This document shows positions 1-10,205 of a stretch of DNA of 64,000 nt, one piece after another. The notes below the pieces were generated by a model. It saw nothing but the letters and a program-made list of their open reading frames with translations. It ran no database searches and had not been told where the DNA came from. The stretch is taken from the NCBI RefSeq assembly GCF_949987515.2, contig NC_082688.1:78620731-78684730 (forward strand), in the 5' to 3' direction. The DNA comes from Delphinus delphis (taxonomy: Eukaryota; Chordata; Mammalia; Artiodactyla; Delphinidae). Both the position numbers and the translations under genes were made by a program. The number at the start of each line of letters is the position of its first letter. Position 1 is the first letter of the stretch.

Positions 1-1085
1 TGGCTCTTCAGTATTGAAACTGGAGCCATGAATGCCTATTAGGAAATTAATTTGGTAGGAAAGGAATGACCGGATATGGTCCTAGAACAAGGATGGTAGC
101 AGGGATTTTTTAAAAGAAAACAGTCATGAGAGAGGAGAAAAACTGCACTAAAATATGATGGAATCAGTAAGGGAGAAAGGAGAAAAGTGAGTCAAAACAA
201 AGTGTCCTTACTCCAAGATCCCTAATGGACTCACACAAATTGCATTGAACATGCAATAAATCCACGCATGGGTAAAGGCGTATAAATTCTCACATTATTC
301 AGGAGCTCTGTGTAAACATGGAAGAAATTCTCATCAGGAGTTCACTCAAGATTCCTGTGCATGTCTCATAAAACGCACTTGCTGTTAAATGTTTACTAAC
401 TGAAAAGAATCCTAATGGAATCAAGAACAAACACATCAGGGCTCCATCAAAAAGTTTCCTTGAGAATATATGTGACTCCAAGCACCAAAACAGTATCTGT
501 GTTATAGAGTATGTTATACTAGTATGTTATATGTGAAGTTCTTCCTAAGCATATGTGGTTAGAGAGATTATATATTTAGAGACTGGCTATCATAAAGCAA
601 GGAGAATGTACCGCTCAAGTGGCTCTCTCAACAATGGTCTACATTTTATCATGCACTTATATATCCTTTCTAAAAGACAGGATAATAGAATTAAGGCTAA
701 CAGATAGAGGAAGAATGCATTGGAGACACATCCCAATCATCTTGTATTGCTAAACTCTGCTCTGCCTCTGTTTTGATTTTTAGCAAAGTATGCTTTGTAG
801 TCTCAGCACTTACATGTTTGAAGCAGATGACATTATTTACACTGCTTAAAACGGCAATGGAACCACAAAACAGTATCATTTCAAGAGACATTTTTCTTTA
901 TATACAAATGCATATAGGTTCATTACATGACTTCACCTATCTCTTCATTTCGCTTTTTGTTTTGTTAAAGAAGCCATGTGTCAAAATCACCAGAATGGCC
1001 ATGGAGGTATCACATATTGCAGATAATGAAGCAATTATGAAATTCATTTAGGGCTTCCAAAAAGGGTAAACAACAATATATTTAC
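1..1085. other. AT-rich non-coding stretch, no gene seen
   Basis: Short open frames of 60-92 codons occur here by chance. They show no domain, no codon bias and no splice context. I recognise no repeat family. The stretch ends where the GC-richer L1 5' UTR starts, a sharp change in base composition near 1086. Confidence 0.6.
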
Positions 1086-2471
1086 CCTGGTGCACGAGGA
1101 GAAGGGATTAAGAGCGCTGCTTAAAGGAGCTCCAGAGATGAGCGCGAGCCGTGGCTAAGAGCGCGGACCCCAGAGACAGGCGTGAGACGCTAAGGCTGCT
1201 GCTGCTGGCACCAAAAAGCCTGTATGCGAGCACAGGTCACTATCCACATCTCCCTTCTGGGGAGCCTGTGCAGCCCGCCACTGCCAGGGTCCTGGGATCC
1301 ACGGACAACTCCCCCGGGAGAACGCATGGCACGCCTCAGGCTGGTGCAACATCACGCTGGCCTTTGCCGCCGAAGGCTCGCCACGCATCGTACCCCTCCC
1401 TCCCCCCAGCCTGAGTGAGCCAGAGGCCCCGAAGCAGCTGCTCCTTTAACCCCGTCCTGTCTGAGCGAAGAACACACGCCCTCCGGGAACCTACACGCAG
1501 AGGCGGGGCCAAATCCAAAGCAGAGCCCAGGGAGCTGTGCGAACAAAGAAGAGAAATGGAAATCTCTCCCAGAAGCCTCAGGAGCAGGGAATTAAATCTC
1601 TACAATCAACTTGATGTACCCTGCATCTGTGGAATACCTGAATAGACAACGAATCATCCCAAATTGAGGAGGTGAACTTTGAGAGCAAGATTTATTATTT
1701 TTTCCCCTTTTCGTCTTCTGGTGAGTATATGGGTATGTGTCTGTGTGAGATTTTGTCTGTATAGCTTTGCTTTCACCATTTGTCCTAGGGCTCTATCCAT
1801 CCGTTTTTTACTTTAAAAAATTTTTTTTTTACTTACAAATTATTTTTTATTTTAAAAACTTTATCTTATTTTATCTTACTTTATTTTCTTTTATCTTCTT
1901 TCCTTCCTTCCTCCCTCCCTCCCTTCCTTTCTTTCTTTCTTTCTTTCTCTCTACTTTTTCTCCCTTTTATTCTGAGTGGTGTGGATGAAAGGCTCTTGGT
2001 GCTCCAGCCAGGAGTCAGTGCTGTGCCTCTGAGGTGGGAGAGCCAACTTCAGGACACTGGTCCACAAGAGACCTCCCAGCTCCACGCAACATCAAACGGC
2101 GAAAATCTCCCAGAGATATCCATCTCAACACCAACACCCAGCTTCACTCAACGACCAGCAAGCTACAGTGCTGGACACCCTATGCCAAACAACTAGGAAC
2201 ACAGGAACACAACCCCACCCATTAGCAGAGAGGCTGCCTAAAATCATAAGTCCACAGACACCCCAAAACACATCACAAAACGTGGACCTGCCCACTAGAA
2301 AGACAAGATCCAGCCTCATCCACCAGAACACAGGCACTAGTCCCCTCCACCACGAAGCCTACACAACCCACTGAACCAACCTTATCCACTGGGGACAGAC
2401 ACCAGAAACAACGAGAACTACGAACCTGCAGCCTGCAAAAAGGAGACCTCAAACACAGTAAGATAAGCAAA
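1086..2471 (+). promoter_or_regulatory. L1 5' UTR with internal promoter region
   Basis: The first 550 bases are GC- and CpG-richer than the rest of the window (for example gagcgcggaccccagagac at 1158-1176). This matches my recall of the cetacean L1 5' UTR, including a segment around 1600-1680 that leads into a T-rich then C/T-rich tract (1805-1965). In L1 families this region holds the internal RNA polymerase II promoter. The short ORFs overlapping it are chance frames. Whether it still drives transcription cannot be judged here. Confidence 0.8.
1890..1965 (+). repeat. polypyrimidine (CTTT/CCTT)n tract in L1 5' UTR
   Basis: An almost uninterrupted run of C and T, with TTCC, CCCT and TTTC units, inside the L1 5' UTR. 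It is probably an expanded low-complexity part of the element rather than a separate insertion. Confidence 0.85.
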
Positions 2472-3590
2472 ATGAGAAGACAGAAAAACACACAGCAGAT
2501 GAAGGAGCAAGATAAAAACCCACCAGACCTAACAAATGAAGAGGAAATAGGCAGTCTACCCGAAAAAGAATTCAGAATAATGATAGTAAAGATGATCCAA
2601 AATCTTGGAAATAGAATAGACAAAATGCAAGAAACATTTAAAAAGGACCTAGAAGAACTAAAGATGAAACAAGCAACGATGAACAACACAATAAATGAAA
2701 TTAAAAATACTCTAGAAGGGGGCTTCCCTGGTGGCGCAGTGGTTGGGAGTCCGCCTGCCGATGCAGGGGACATGGGTTCGTGCCCCGGTCCAGGAAGATC
2801 CCACATGCTGCGGAGCGGCTGGGCCCGAGAGCCATGGCTGCTGAGCCTGCGTGTCTGGAGCCTGTGCTCCACAACGGGAGAGGCCACAGCAGTGAGAGGC
2901 CCACATACAGCAAAAAAAAAAAAAAAAAAACATACTCTAGAAGGGATCAATAGCAGAATAACTGAGGCAGAAGAACGGATAAGTGACCTGGAAGATAAAA
3001 TAGTGGAAATAACTGCTGCAGAGCAGAATAAAGACAAAAGAATGAAAAGAACTGAGGACTGTCTCAGAGACCTCTGGGACGACATTAAACACACCAACAT
3101 TCAAATTATAGGGGTTCCAGAAGAAGAAGAGAAAAAGAAAGGGACTGAGAAAATATTTGAAGAGATTATAGTTGAAAACTTCCCTAATATGGGAAAGGAA
3201 ATAGTTAATCAAGTCCAGGAAGCACAGAGAGTCCCATACAGGATAAATCCAAGGAGAAACACGCCAAGAGACATATTAATCAAACTGTCAAAAATTAAAT
3301 ACAAAGAAAGCATATTAAAAGCAGCAAGGGAAAAACAACAAATAACACACAAGCGAATCCCCATAAGGTTAACAGCTGATCTTTCAGAAGAAACTCTGCA
3401 AGCCAGAAGGGACTGGCAGGACATATTTAAAGTGATGAAAGAGAAAAACCTGCAACCAAGATTGTTCTACCCAGCAAGGATCTCATTCAGATTTGATGGA
3501 GAAATTAAAAACTTTACAGACAAGCAAAAGCTGAGAGAGTTCAGCACCACCAAACCAGCTTTACAACAAATGCTAAAGGATCTTTTCTAG
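2472..3590 (+). CDS. L1 ORF1 RNA-binding protein, open frame with in-frame SINE insertion
   Basis: ORF1 encodes the L1 RNA-binding chaperone, which forms coiled-coil trimers on L1 RNA. The frame is open for 372 codons. The N-terminal part and heptad-rich coiled coil flank residues 84-158, which come wholly from a CHR SINE plus duplicated target. The RNA-recognition domain follows with the family motif NIQIIGVPEE at 209-218, and the C-terminal domain is complete, ending in LLKDLF-like sequence (QQMLKDLF). Without the 75 inserted codons the protein would be about 297 residues, near the usual ORF1 length. The insertion splits the coiled coil with a Gly/Pro/Arg-rich segment ending in a lysine run, so trimerisation is probably lost. 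That is inference. ORF2 downstream is dead, so this copy cannot move itself. Confidence 0.85.
   Translation: MRRQKNTQQMKEQDKNPPDLTNEEEIGSLPEKEFRIMIVKMIQNLGNRIDKMQETFKKDLEELKMKQATMNNTINEIKNTLEGGFPGGAVVGSPPADAGDMGSCPGPGRSHMLRSGWAREPWLLSLRVWSLCSTTGEATAVRGPHTAKKKKKKHTLEGINSRITEAEERISDLEDKIVEITAAEQNKDKRMKRTEDCLRDLWDDIKHTNIQIIGVPEEEEKKKGTEKIFEEIIVENFPNMGKEIVNQVQEAQRVPYRINPRRNTPRDILIKLSKIKYKESILKAAREKQQITHKRIPIRLTADLSEETLQARRDWQDIFKVMKEKNLQPRLFYPARISFRFDGEIKNFTDKQKLREFSTTKPALQQMLKDLF
2721..2931 (+). mobile_element. CHR SINE, short form, inside L1 ORF1
   Basis: A tRNA-derived SINE starting ggcttccctggtggcgcag, with an A-box-like element (tggcgcagtgg) and a B-box-like element (ggttcgtgccc) of the RNA polymerase III promoter, ending in an 18-A tail. 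Perfect 14-bp target-site duplications, atactctagaaggg, lie at 2707-2720 and 2932-2945. The pure tail and exact duplications suggest a fairly recent insertion. Confidence 0.97.
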
Positions 3591-3648
3591 GCAAGAAACA
3601 CAAGAGAAGGAAAAGACCTACAATAACAAACCCAAAACAATTAAGAAA

Positions 3649-6600
3649 ATGGGAATAGGAACATACATATCGATAATTACCTTAAATGTAAATGGATTAA
3701 ATGCTCCCACCAAAAGACACAGACTGGCTGAATGGATACAAAAACAAGACCCATATATATGATGTCTACAAGAGACCCACTTCAGACCTAGAGCCACATA
3801 CAGACTGAAAGTGAGGGGATGGAAAAAGGTATTCCATGAAAATGGGAACCAAAAGAAAGCTGAAGTAGCAATTCTCATATCAGACAAAATAGACTTCAAA
3901 AAAAAGACTATTACAAGAGACAAAGAAGGACACTACATAATGATCAAGGGATAAATCCAAGAAGAAGATATAACAATTGTTAATATTTATGCACCCTACA
4001 TAGGAGCACCTCAATACATATGGCAAATACTAACAGCCATAAAAGGGGAAATCAACAGTAACACATTCATAGTAGGGGACTTTAACACCCCACTATCGCC
4101 AATGGACAGATCATCCAAAATGAAAATAAATAAGGAAACACAAGCTTTAAATGACACATTAAAAACGATGGACTTAATTGATATTTATAGGACACTCCAT
4201 CCAAAAACAAAGGAATACCTATTTCTCAAGTGCTCATGGAACATTCTCCAGGATAGATCATATCTTGGGTCATAAATCAAGCCTTGGGAAATTTAAGAAT
4301 ATTGAAATTGTATCAAGTATCTTTTCCTACCACAATGGTATGAGACTAGATATCAATTAACAGGAAAAGATCTGTAAAAAATACAAACCCATGGAGGCTA
4401 AACAATGCACTACTTAATAACGAAGTGATCACTGAAGAAATCAAAGAGGAAATAAAAAAATACCTAGAAACAAATGACAATGGAGACACAACGACCCAAG
4501 CCTATGGGATGCAGCAAAAGCAGTTCTAAGGGGGAAGTTTATAGCAATACAATCCTACCTTAAGAAACAGGAAACATCTCGAATAAAGAACCTAACCTTG
4601 CACCTAAAGCAATTAGCGAAAGAAGAACAAAAATCCCCAAAGTTAGCAGAAGGAAAGAAATCATAAAGATCAGATCAGAAATAAATGAAAAAGAAATGAA
4701 GGAAATGATAGCAAAGATCAATAAAACTAAGAGCTGGTTCTCTGAGAAGATAAACAAAATTGATAAACCATTAGCCAGACTCATCAAGAAAAAGAGGGAG
4801 AAGACTCAAATCAATAGAATTAGAAATGAAAAAGGAGAAGTAACAACTGACACTGCAGAAATACAAAAGATCATGAGAGATTACTACAAGCAACTCTATG
4901 CCAATTAAATGGACAATCTGGAAGAAATGGACAAATTCTTAGAAATGCACAACCTGCCAAGACTGAATCAGGAAGAAATAGAAAATATGAACAGACCAAT
5001 CACAAGCATTGAAATTGAAACTGTGATTAAAAATCTTCCAACAAACAAAAGCCCAGGACCAGATGGCTTCACAGGAGAATTCTATCAAACATTTAGAGAA
5101 GAGCTAATACGTATCCTTCTCAAACTCTTCCAAAATATAGCAGAGGGAGGAACACTCCCAAACTCATTCTACAAGGCCACCATCACCCTGATACCAAAAC
5201 CAGACAAGGATGTCACAAAGAAAGAAAACTACAGGCGTATATCACTGATGAACATAGATGCAAAAATCCTCAACAAAATACAAGCAAACAGAATCCAACA
5301 GCACATTAAACGGATCATACACTATGATCAAGTGGGGTTTATTCCAGGAATGCAAGGATTCTTCAATATACATAAATCAATCAATGTGATACACCATATT
5401 AACAAATTAAAGGAGAAAAACCATATGGTCATCTCAATAGATGCAGAGGAAGCTTTTGACAAAATTCAACACCCATTTATGATAAAAACTCTCCAGAAAG
5501 TAAGCATAGAGGGAACTTTCCTCAATAAAATAAAGGCCATATATGACAAACGCACAGCCAACATCATCCTCAATCGTGAAAAACTGAAAGCATTTCCACT
5601 AAGATCAGGAAAAAGACAAGGTTGTCCACTCTCACCACTCTTATTCAACATAGTTTTGGAAGTTTTAGCCACAGCAATCAGAGAAGAAAAGGAAATAAAA
5701 GGAATCCAAATCGGAAAAGAAGAAGTAAAGCTGTCACTGTTTGCAGATGACATGATATTATACATAGAGAATCCTAAAGATGCTACCAGAAAATTACTAC
5801 AGCTAATCAATGAATTTGGTAAAGTAGCCGGATACAAAATTAATGCACAGAAAGCTCTGGCATTCCTACACAATAATGATGAAAAATCTGAAAGCGAAAT
5901 CAAGAAAACACTCCCTTTTTCCATTGCAACAAAAATAATATAATATCTAGGAATAAACCTACCTAAGGAGACAAAAGACCTGTATGCAGAAAATTATAAG
6001 ACCCTGATGAAAGAAATTAAAGATGATACAGATAGATGGAGAGATATACCATGTTCTTGGATTGGAAGAATCAACATTGTGAAAATGACTCTACTACCCA
6101 AGGCAATCTACAGATACAATGCAATCCCTATCAAACTACCACTGGCATTTTTCACAGAACTAGAACAAAAAATTTCACAATTTGTATGGAAACACAGAAG
6201 AACCCGAAAAGCCAAAGCAATCTTGAGAACGAAAAATGGAGCTGGAGGAATCAGGCTCCCTGACTTCAGACTATACTACAAAGCTACAGTAATGAAGACA
6301 GTATGGTACTGGCACAAAAACAGAAATATAGATCAATGAAACAGGATAGAAAGTCCAGAGATAAACCTACGCACATATGGTCACCTTATCTTTGATGAAG
6401 GAGGCTGGAATGTACAGTGGAGAAAAGACAGCCTCTTCAATAAGTGGTGCTGGGAAAACTGGACAGGTACATGTAAAAGTATGAGATTAGAACACTCCCT
6501 AACACCGTACACAAAAATAAACTCAAAATGGATTAAAGACCTAAATGTAAGGCCAGAAACTATGAAACTCTTAGAGGAAAACATAGACAGAACACTCTAT

Positions 6601-6964
6601 AACATAAATCACAGCATGATCCTTTTTGACCCACCTCTTAGAGAAATGGAAATAAAAACAAAAATAAACAAATGGGACCTAATGAAACTTCAAAGCTTTT
6701 GCACAGCAAAGGAAACCATAAACAAGACCAAAAGACAACCCTCAGAATGGGGGAAAATATTTGTAAATGAAGCAACTGAGAAAGGATTAATCTCCAAAAT
6801 TTACAAGCAGCTCATGCAGCTCAATAACTAAAAAACAAACAACCCAATCCAAAAATGGGCAGAAGACCTAAATAGGCATTTCTCCAAAGAAGACATACAG
6901 ATAGCCAAAAAGCACATGAAAATATTCTCAACATCACTAATTATTAGGGAAATGCAAATCAAAC
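3649..6964 (+). pseudogene. L1 ORF2 (endonuclease/reverse transcriptase), inactivated
   Basis: ORF2 normally makes the endonuclease and reverse transcriptase used for target-primed insertion. The start at 3649 opens with the endonuclease motif NVNGLN (codons 13-18). A TGA at 3760 (codon 38) and a TAA at 3952 (codon 102) close it. Further in-frame stops fall at 4906, 5941, 6337 and 6829, and the 4178-4360 stretch is in another frame. The longest surviving block, 4909-5943, holds the reverse-transcriptase core with the catalytic FADD box at 5740-5751. The C-terminal part is cut off at 6964. No functional enzyme can be made. Confidence 0.93.
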
Positions 6965-6985
6965 CTCCTGTGTTCTTTTTACTTC

Positions 6986-7112
6986 CAGATTTTCTGAGAT
7001 ATAATTGACATATAAGATTCTGTAAGTTTTAGGAGTACAACGTGATGATTTGGTACAAAAAATATTGTGAAATGGTTACCATGATATAGTTAGTTAAGGC
7101 CTCACCTCACAT

Positions 7113-7156
<44 letters not shown>

Positions 7157-7345
7157 TAAGCACATTTAAGATCTACTCTCTTAGCAAATTTCAAATATAT
7201 AATACAGTGTTGTTAACTATATCACACTGAATATAAGATCTCCAGAACTTATTCCTCTTATAGCTGGAAGTTTGTACCCTTTGACCAACATCTCCCCATT
7301 TACCCCACTTCCCAGCCCCTGGCAACCACCATTGTACTCCCTGTT
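6986..7345 (-). mobile_element. Older L1 (L1M-type) 3' UTR, reverse orientation
   Basis: Read on the minus strand this matches the 3' UTR of older mammalian L1M families, including the segment ctaagagagtagatcttaa (near 7165-7185) and the terminal part ending near 6986. A (TG)n run has grown inside it. It abuts a piece of L1 ORF2 3' end in the opposite direction (7350-7562), and the two parts are adjacent in a normal element. Confidence 0.75.
7120..7155. repeat. (TG)n microsatellite
   Basis: About 18 uninterrupted TG units inside an old L1 3' UTR. Probably length-variable between individuals. Confidence 0.95.
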
Positions 7346-7349
7346 TCTT

Positions 7350-7583
7350 TACACATGGAAACAACCTAAGTGTCTATCAATGGGTGAATTGATAAATTAT
7401 ACACACACACACACATTATGTGTGCATATGGAATATTACTCAGCCATGAGAACGCAGGAAATCCTGCCATTTGTGACAACATGCATGAAACTTGAGGGCA
7501 TTATGCTAAGTGAAATAAGTGAGAAAAAGATAAATACTGTATAATCTCACTTATATGTGGAACCAAAAAAAAAAAAAAAAAAA
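7350..7583 (+). mobile_element. Older L1 ORF2 C-terminal fragment, forward, with A-tract
   Basis: The sequence around 7428-7544 translates to the conserved L1 ORF2 tail (MEYYSAM... then LEGIMLSEIS). It ends at cttatatgtggaacc followed by a run of 19 A. A short (AC)n run (7402-7416) interrupts it. Orientation is opposite to the adjoining 3' UTR, the arrangement left by twin priming. Confidence 0.75.
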
Positions 7584-9279
7584 GCACATTCTTTAAACGG
7601 AAAGCTTGATATGTTCAATGGAAAGTCTTCCTCCTTTCCCAGTGGGTCCTGAACTACAATCTCAGGGTCCTGGCAGTGGAAGAATATTTTTTTAAATGCT
7701 GTTATCCTTTTCATATATCCTGCTTATAATTCTTAGCTTCCTTCTAATATAACTTCATATTTCAGTGAATAACTTTTAAGAAAATGATAAGTACATTAGA
7801 GGCCCTGCAAATCTTTAATAAAGTAACTGTAGTTCTGTCAGACCTATTACTTGCCCTACGACAATGACCTTTGCCCAGACAAAGCTCAAAATTCTTAGTC
7901 ACTTGCCAGTATTGAGAAAACTGGTAACTTCCTTTACAAAAAGAAGCTGCAGTTCAGCAACAAATCTCTGGGTGCTTCTATTCTTCCAAGATCTTACCCT
8001 GTCTTTCACAGACATATTTAAGGTCAACATTAAATGTTTTTAACTGACACATATGAAAAGCACAGTAAATGTTGGCTTTTATTTTTATTACTACTACTTC
8101 CACTACTACAATGCTATATCGTTATTACCCTCATTTGTTCAAACCACAGTACTGTCCAGAATAGATAAAATGTAACACCAAGCAGTATTTTAAGTAACAC
8201 ACTTCTTCGTATCAAATATATTACTATAAACTACTGAACTCCCAGACTTTTCAAGGTTCACTCTTTATTAACTGACATTTGGATAAGAGGGTCACTTATG
8301 CTGTAACTATTATGAGCTGTATCTTGAAATGAATTAATAATATGGTTTTCATTTTTTTTCGTTTGAGCATCATAAAAGCTCTCTACTTCTGATTATACAA
8401 ACGAACACAACGACCTACATTTGAAGAACACTGTTCTAAGGATTGCAGCCTTCAGTGATACAATTCAGCAAGCTCTACATGACATTTTGTAAGATATGTC
8501 ACAGCTAATATATCATGGTGAAGATTTTTCACGGTTATTATTAAAGCCCTTAAAACCATTGTCTCGTGCTGTCCTTGATGTAATAAACGTTTTGTTCCTT
8601 AAAAATTTGCTACATGTGTGCAGTAAACCAGAATTATGTTTGCAACTTCCATTTCAATCTTTAACACAGAAATACACCTTTCCCTCAAGTTCAGTGCATC
8701 TATTTATTATTCACCTCCTCTCTTCCAGAGCTAAAAAAAAAAAAAAAAAAAAAAAAAAAGTTGGTAAAAATATAATGTTGGTTCTCTTCTGTTGCTTTTC
8801 TATATAAATTTTTAGTCATAGTATAAAATGTGTATTCTTTTCATAGGAGATGAATTGGAAGGAAATAAACCTTGGGGTAACTGAACAAACTTTAGAGTAA
8901 CTTAACCCCAAAACAAACTAAAAAAATATTGCCTGATCTAAATATGTAATTACCACCCATGAGAAATACTTCTGAGGAAACAAGAAATGGACATAGCATA
9001 AGACAGTGTTATTTGTTTTGCTACTGGCGTTAAGAGGAGACTGGTCCTATAGATTTTAATATCAGGAAAGAGAGAGCTTATTTTTCAAGCAGTAGCAGTC
9101 ACACCACCTAACTTCTAAATTCATTTTGCACACATATGTCTTAGGTATTTAAAATATTAATCGTCTATCAGTTTATCCAAATGCATTGTTTTATCCTTAG
9201 TGCTTCTCCATGTAACCCACAGTTTTAAATATCCCTTACCATGGATCCTGGCCCATATAGAAATGGCAAAACTGTAATC
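7584..9279. other. Non-coding stretch, no gene or clear repeat family
   Basis: AT-rich sequence with only chance ORFs. The one notable item is an isolated 29-A run at 8731-8759. I see no SINE body, polyadenylation signal or target-site duplication next to it. Confidence 0.55.
8731..8759 (+). repeat. Isolated poly(A) tract
   Basis: An unbroken run of 29 A not attached to a recognisable retroelement. It could be the tail of an old retrocopy or an independent homopolymer expansion. Confidence 0.9.
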
Positions 9280-9440
9280 TAGGCTCCCTATCTCTCTCCA
9301 AGTTCTGGCTCTGACATTATGTAATTCTAGGCCTACTTAAACTTTGTGTCTTAGATTCCTCAGATATGTGCCAGTGCTTTTACTGAATAATATCAGATAG
9401 AATCAGGGAAAGTACGTATAAGCATAAAGTATATGGATCT
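9280..9440 (+). repeat. MIR-like fragment
   Basis: The order 'ggctctgacattatgtaattctaggc ... cttag-ttcctcag' resembles the MIR core (a tRNA-derived SINE common to mammals). Divergence is high, so this is a soft call. Confidence 0.4.
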
Positions 9441-9814
9441 AATAACAATTACACTATCAACAATTCACCTTCCCACTGATTTCCACTGCATTACAATATA
9501 CAAAAGGAATCACTGTTTAATTTTACATCTCTGGAGCTCCACTGACTCTTCTCAATGACTTTTTAAAGATATTTAACAAGTTGATCAGCAATGTGAATAG
9601 CTATTGCAAGGGAATTATGTTATGTTTAAAAATAAAAACAATTTTCAGCCACTGCAAATGAAGACTAATCAAAAATGGAAATAAGTCATTCCTGCAATTG
9701 TGATCGATCTACCTATGCAAAATTATTATCCGATTTACAAAATAACTTGATTTGTCACAATACAAAGATAAAAACTATAATTAATCAGTGCCATCTTTAC
9801 CAGCAAATCTACCA

Positions 9815-10205
9815 GACACTTTCACTTCCATTTACTCATTTAATCTTTTTTTTTTTTTTTGGCAGTACGCGGGCCTCTCACTGTTGTGGTCTCTCCCGTT
9901 GCGGAGCACAGGCTCAGCGGCCATGGCTCACGGGCCCAGCCGTTCCGCGGCATGTGGGATCTTCCCCGACCGGGGCACGAACCCGTGTCCCCTGCATCAG
10001 CAAGCGGACTCTCAACCACTGCGCCACCAGGGAAGCCCTACTCATTTAATCTTAACAAGAGAATCTGAACTAACAATCATTACTTCTACTTGTAAAATGA
10101 GATGAAAGCTTAGGAAGTTTAAGTAATTTGAAGAATATACACATTGTAATTAACATAAATGGAACTTTAACCATGATATATTTGAATCTGAAAGCCCATA
10201 TACTC
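9815..10205 (-). repeat. MIR element split by a CHR SINE
   Basis: On the minus strand the pattern matches MIR: ctcatttaatctt, then 'cttctacttgtaaaatgag' (near 10085-10102), then a divergent core up to about 10205. The CHR SINE at 9848-10038 lies within it, so MIR is the older layer. Confidence 0.65.
9848..10038 (-). mobile_element. CHR SINE, short form, reverse
   Basis: Reverse copy with the tail as a T-run at its left end and the conserved tRNA-like head (…ccaccagggaagccc on the plus strand) at its right end. Perfect 15-bp target-site duplications, tactcatttaatctt, lie at 9833-9847 and 10039-10053. It lacks about 14 bases of the body that other copies carry around the 'cggatgcgcaggct' segment. 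Confidence 0.96.

Larger units (their letters stand above)
1086..6964 (+). mobile_element. L1 retrotransposon, 5'-complete but 3'-truncated (cetartiodactyl type)
   Basis: A LINE-1 copy in forward orientation: GC-rich 5' UTR (1086-2471), ORF1 (2472-3590), a short spacer, then a decayed ORF2 from 3649. Sequence similarity to the two reverse L1 copies at 17294-21020 and 44658-48029 is obvious by eye over the reverse-transcriptase region. The element stops abruptly at about 6964 inside ORF2. Roughly 860 bases that the copy at 44658-48029 carries beyond this point (its 44895-45757), including the 3' UTR and poly(A) tail, are absent. Normal L1 insertions lose the 5' end, so this shape implies a later deletion or rearrangement. 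The 5' boundary is an estimate because no 3' flank survives to reveal the target-site duplication. Confidence 0.93.

Noticed and set aside
2721..2800. tRNA gene candidates at the heads of the SINEs
   Set aside because: A- and B-box-like words are present, but the sequence does not fold as a full tRNA with CCA-adjacent acceptor pairing, and it continues into a SINE body with a poly(A) tail and target-site duplications.
2273..3100. 275-codon reverse frame opposite L1 ORF1
   Set aside because: It is the antisense shadow of L1 ORF1 and the SINE, with no independent features.
5466..5924. 152-codon reverse frame
   Set aside because: Antisense shadow of the L1 reverse-transcriptase region. The same frame recurs opposite the other L1 copies (18889-19446, 47261-47539).
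8496..8807. 103-codon frame ending in a lysine run before the A29 tract, as a processed pseudogene
   Set aside because: The frame has no recognisable protein, no polyadenylation signal lies just upstream of the A-run, and I found no flanking duplication.
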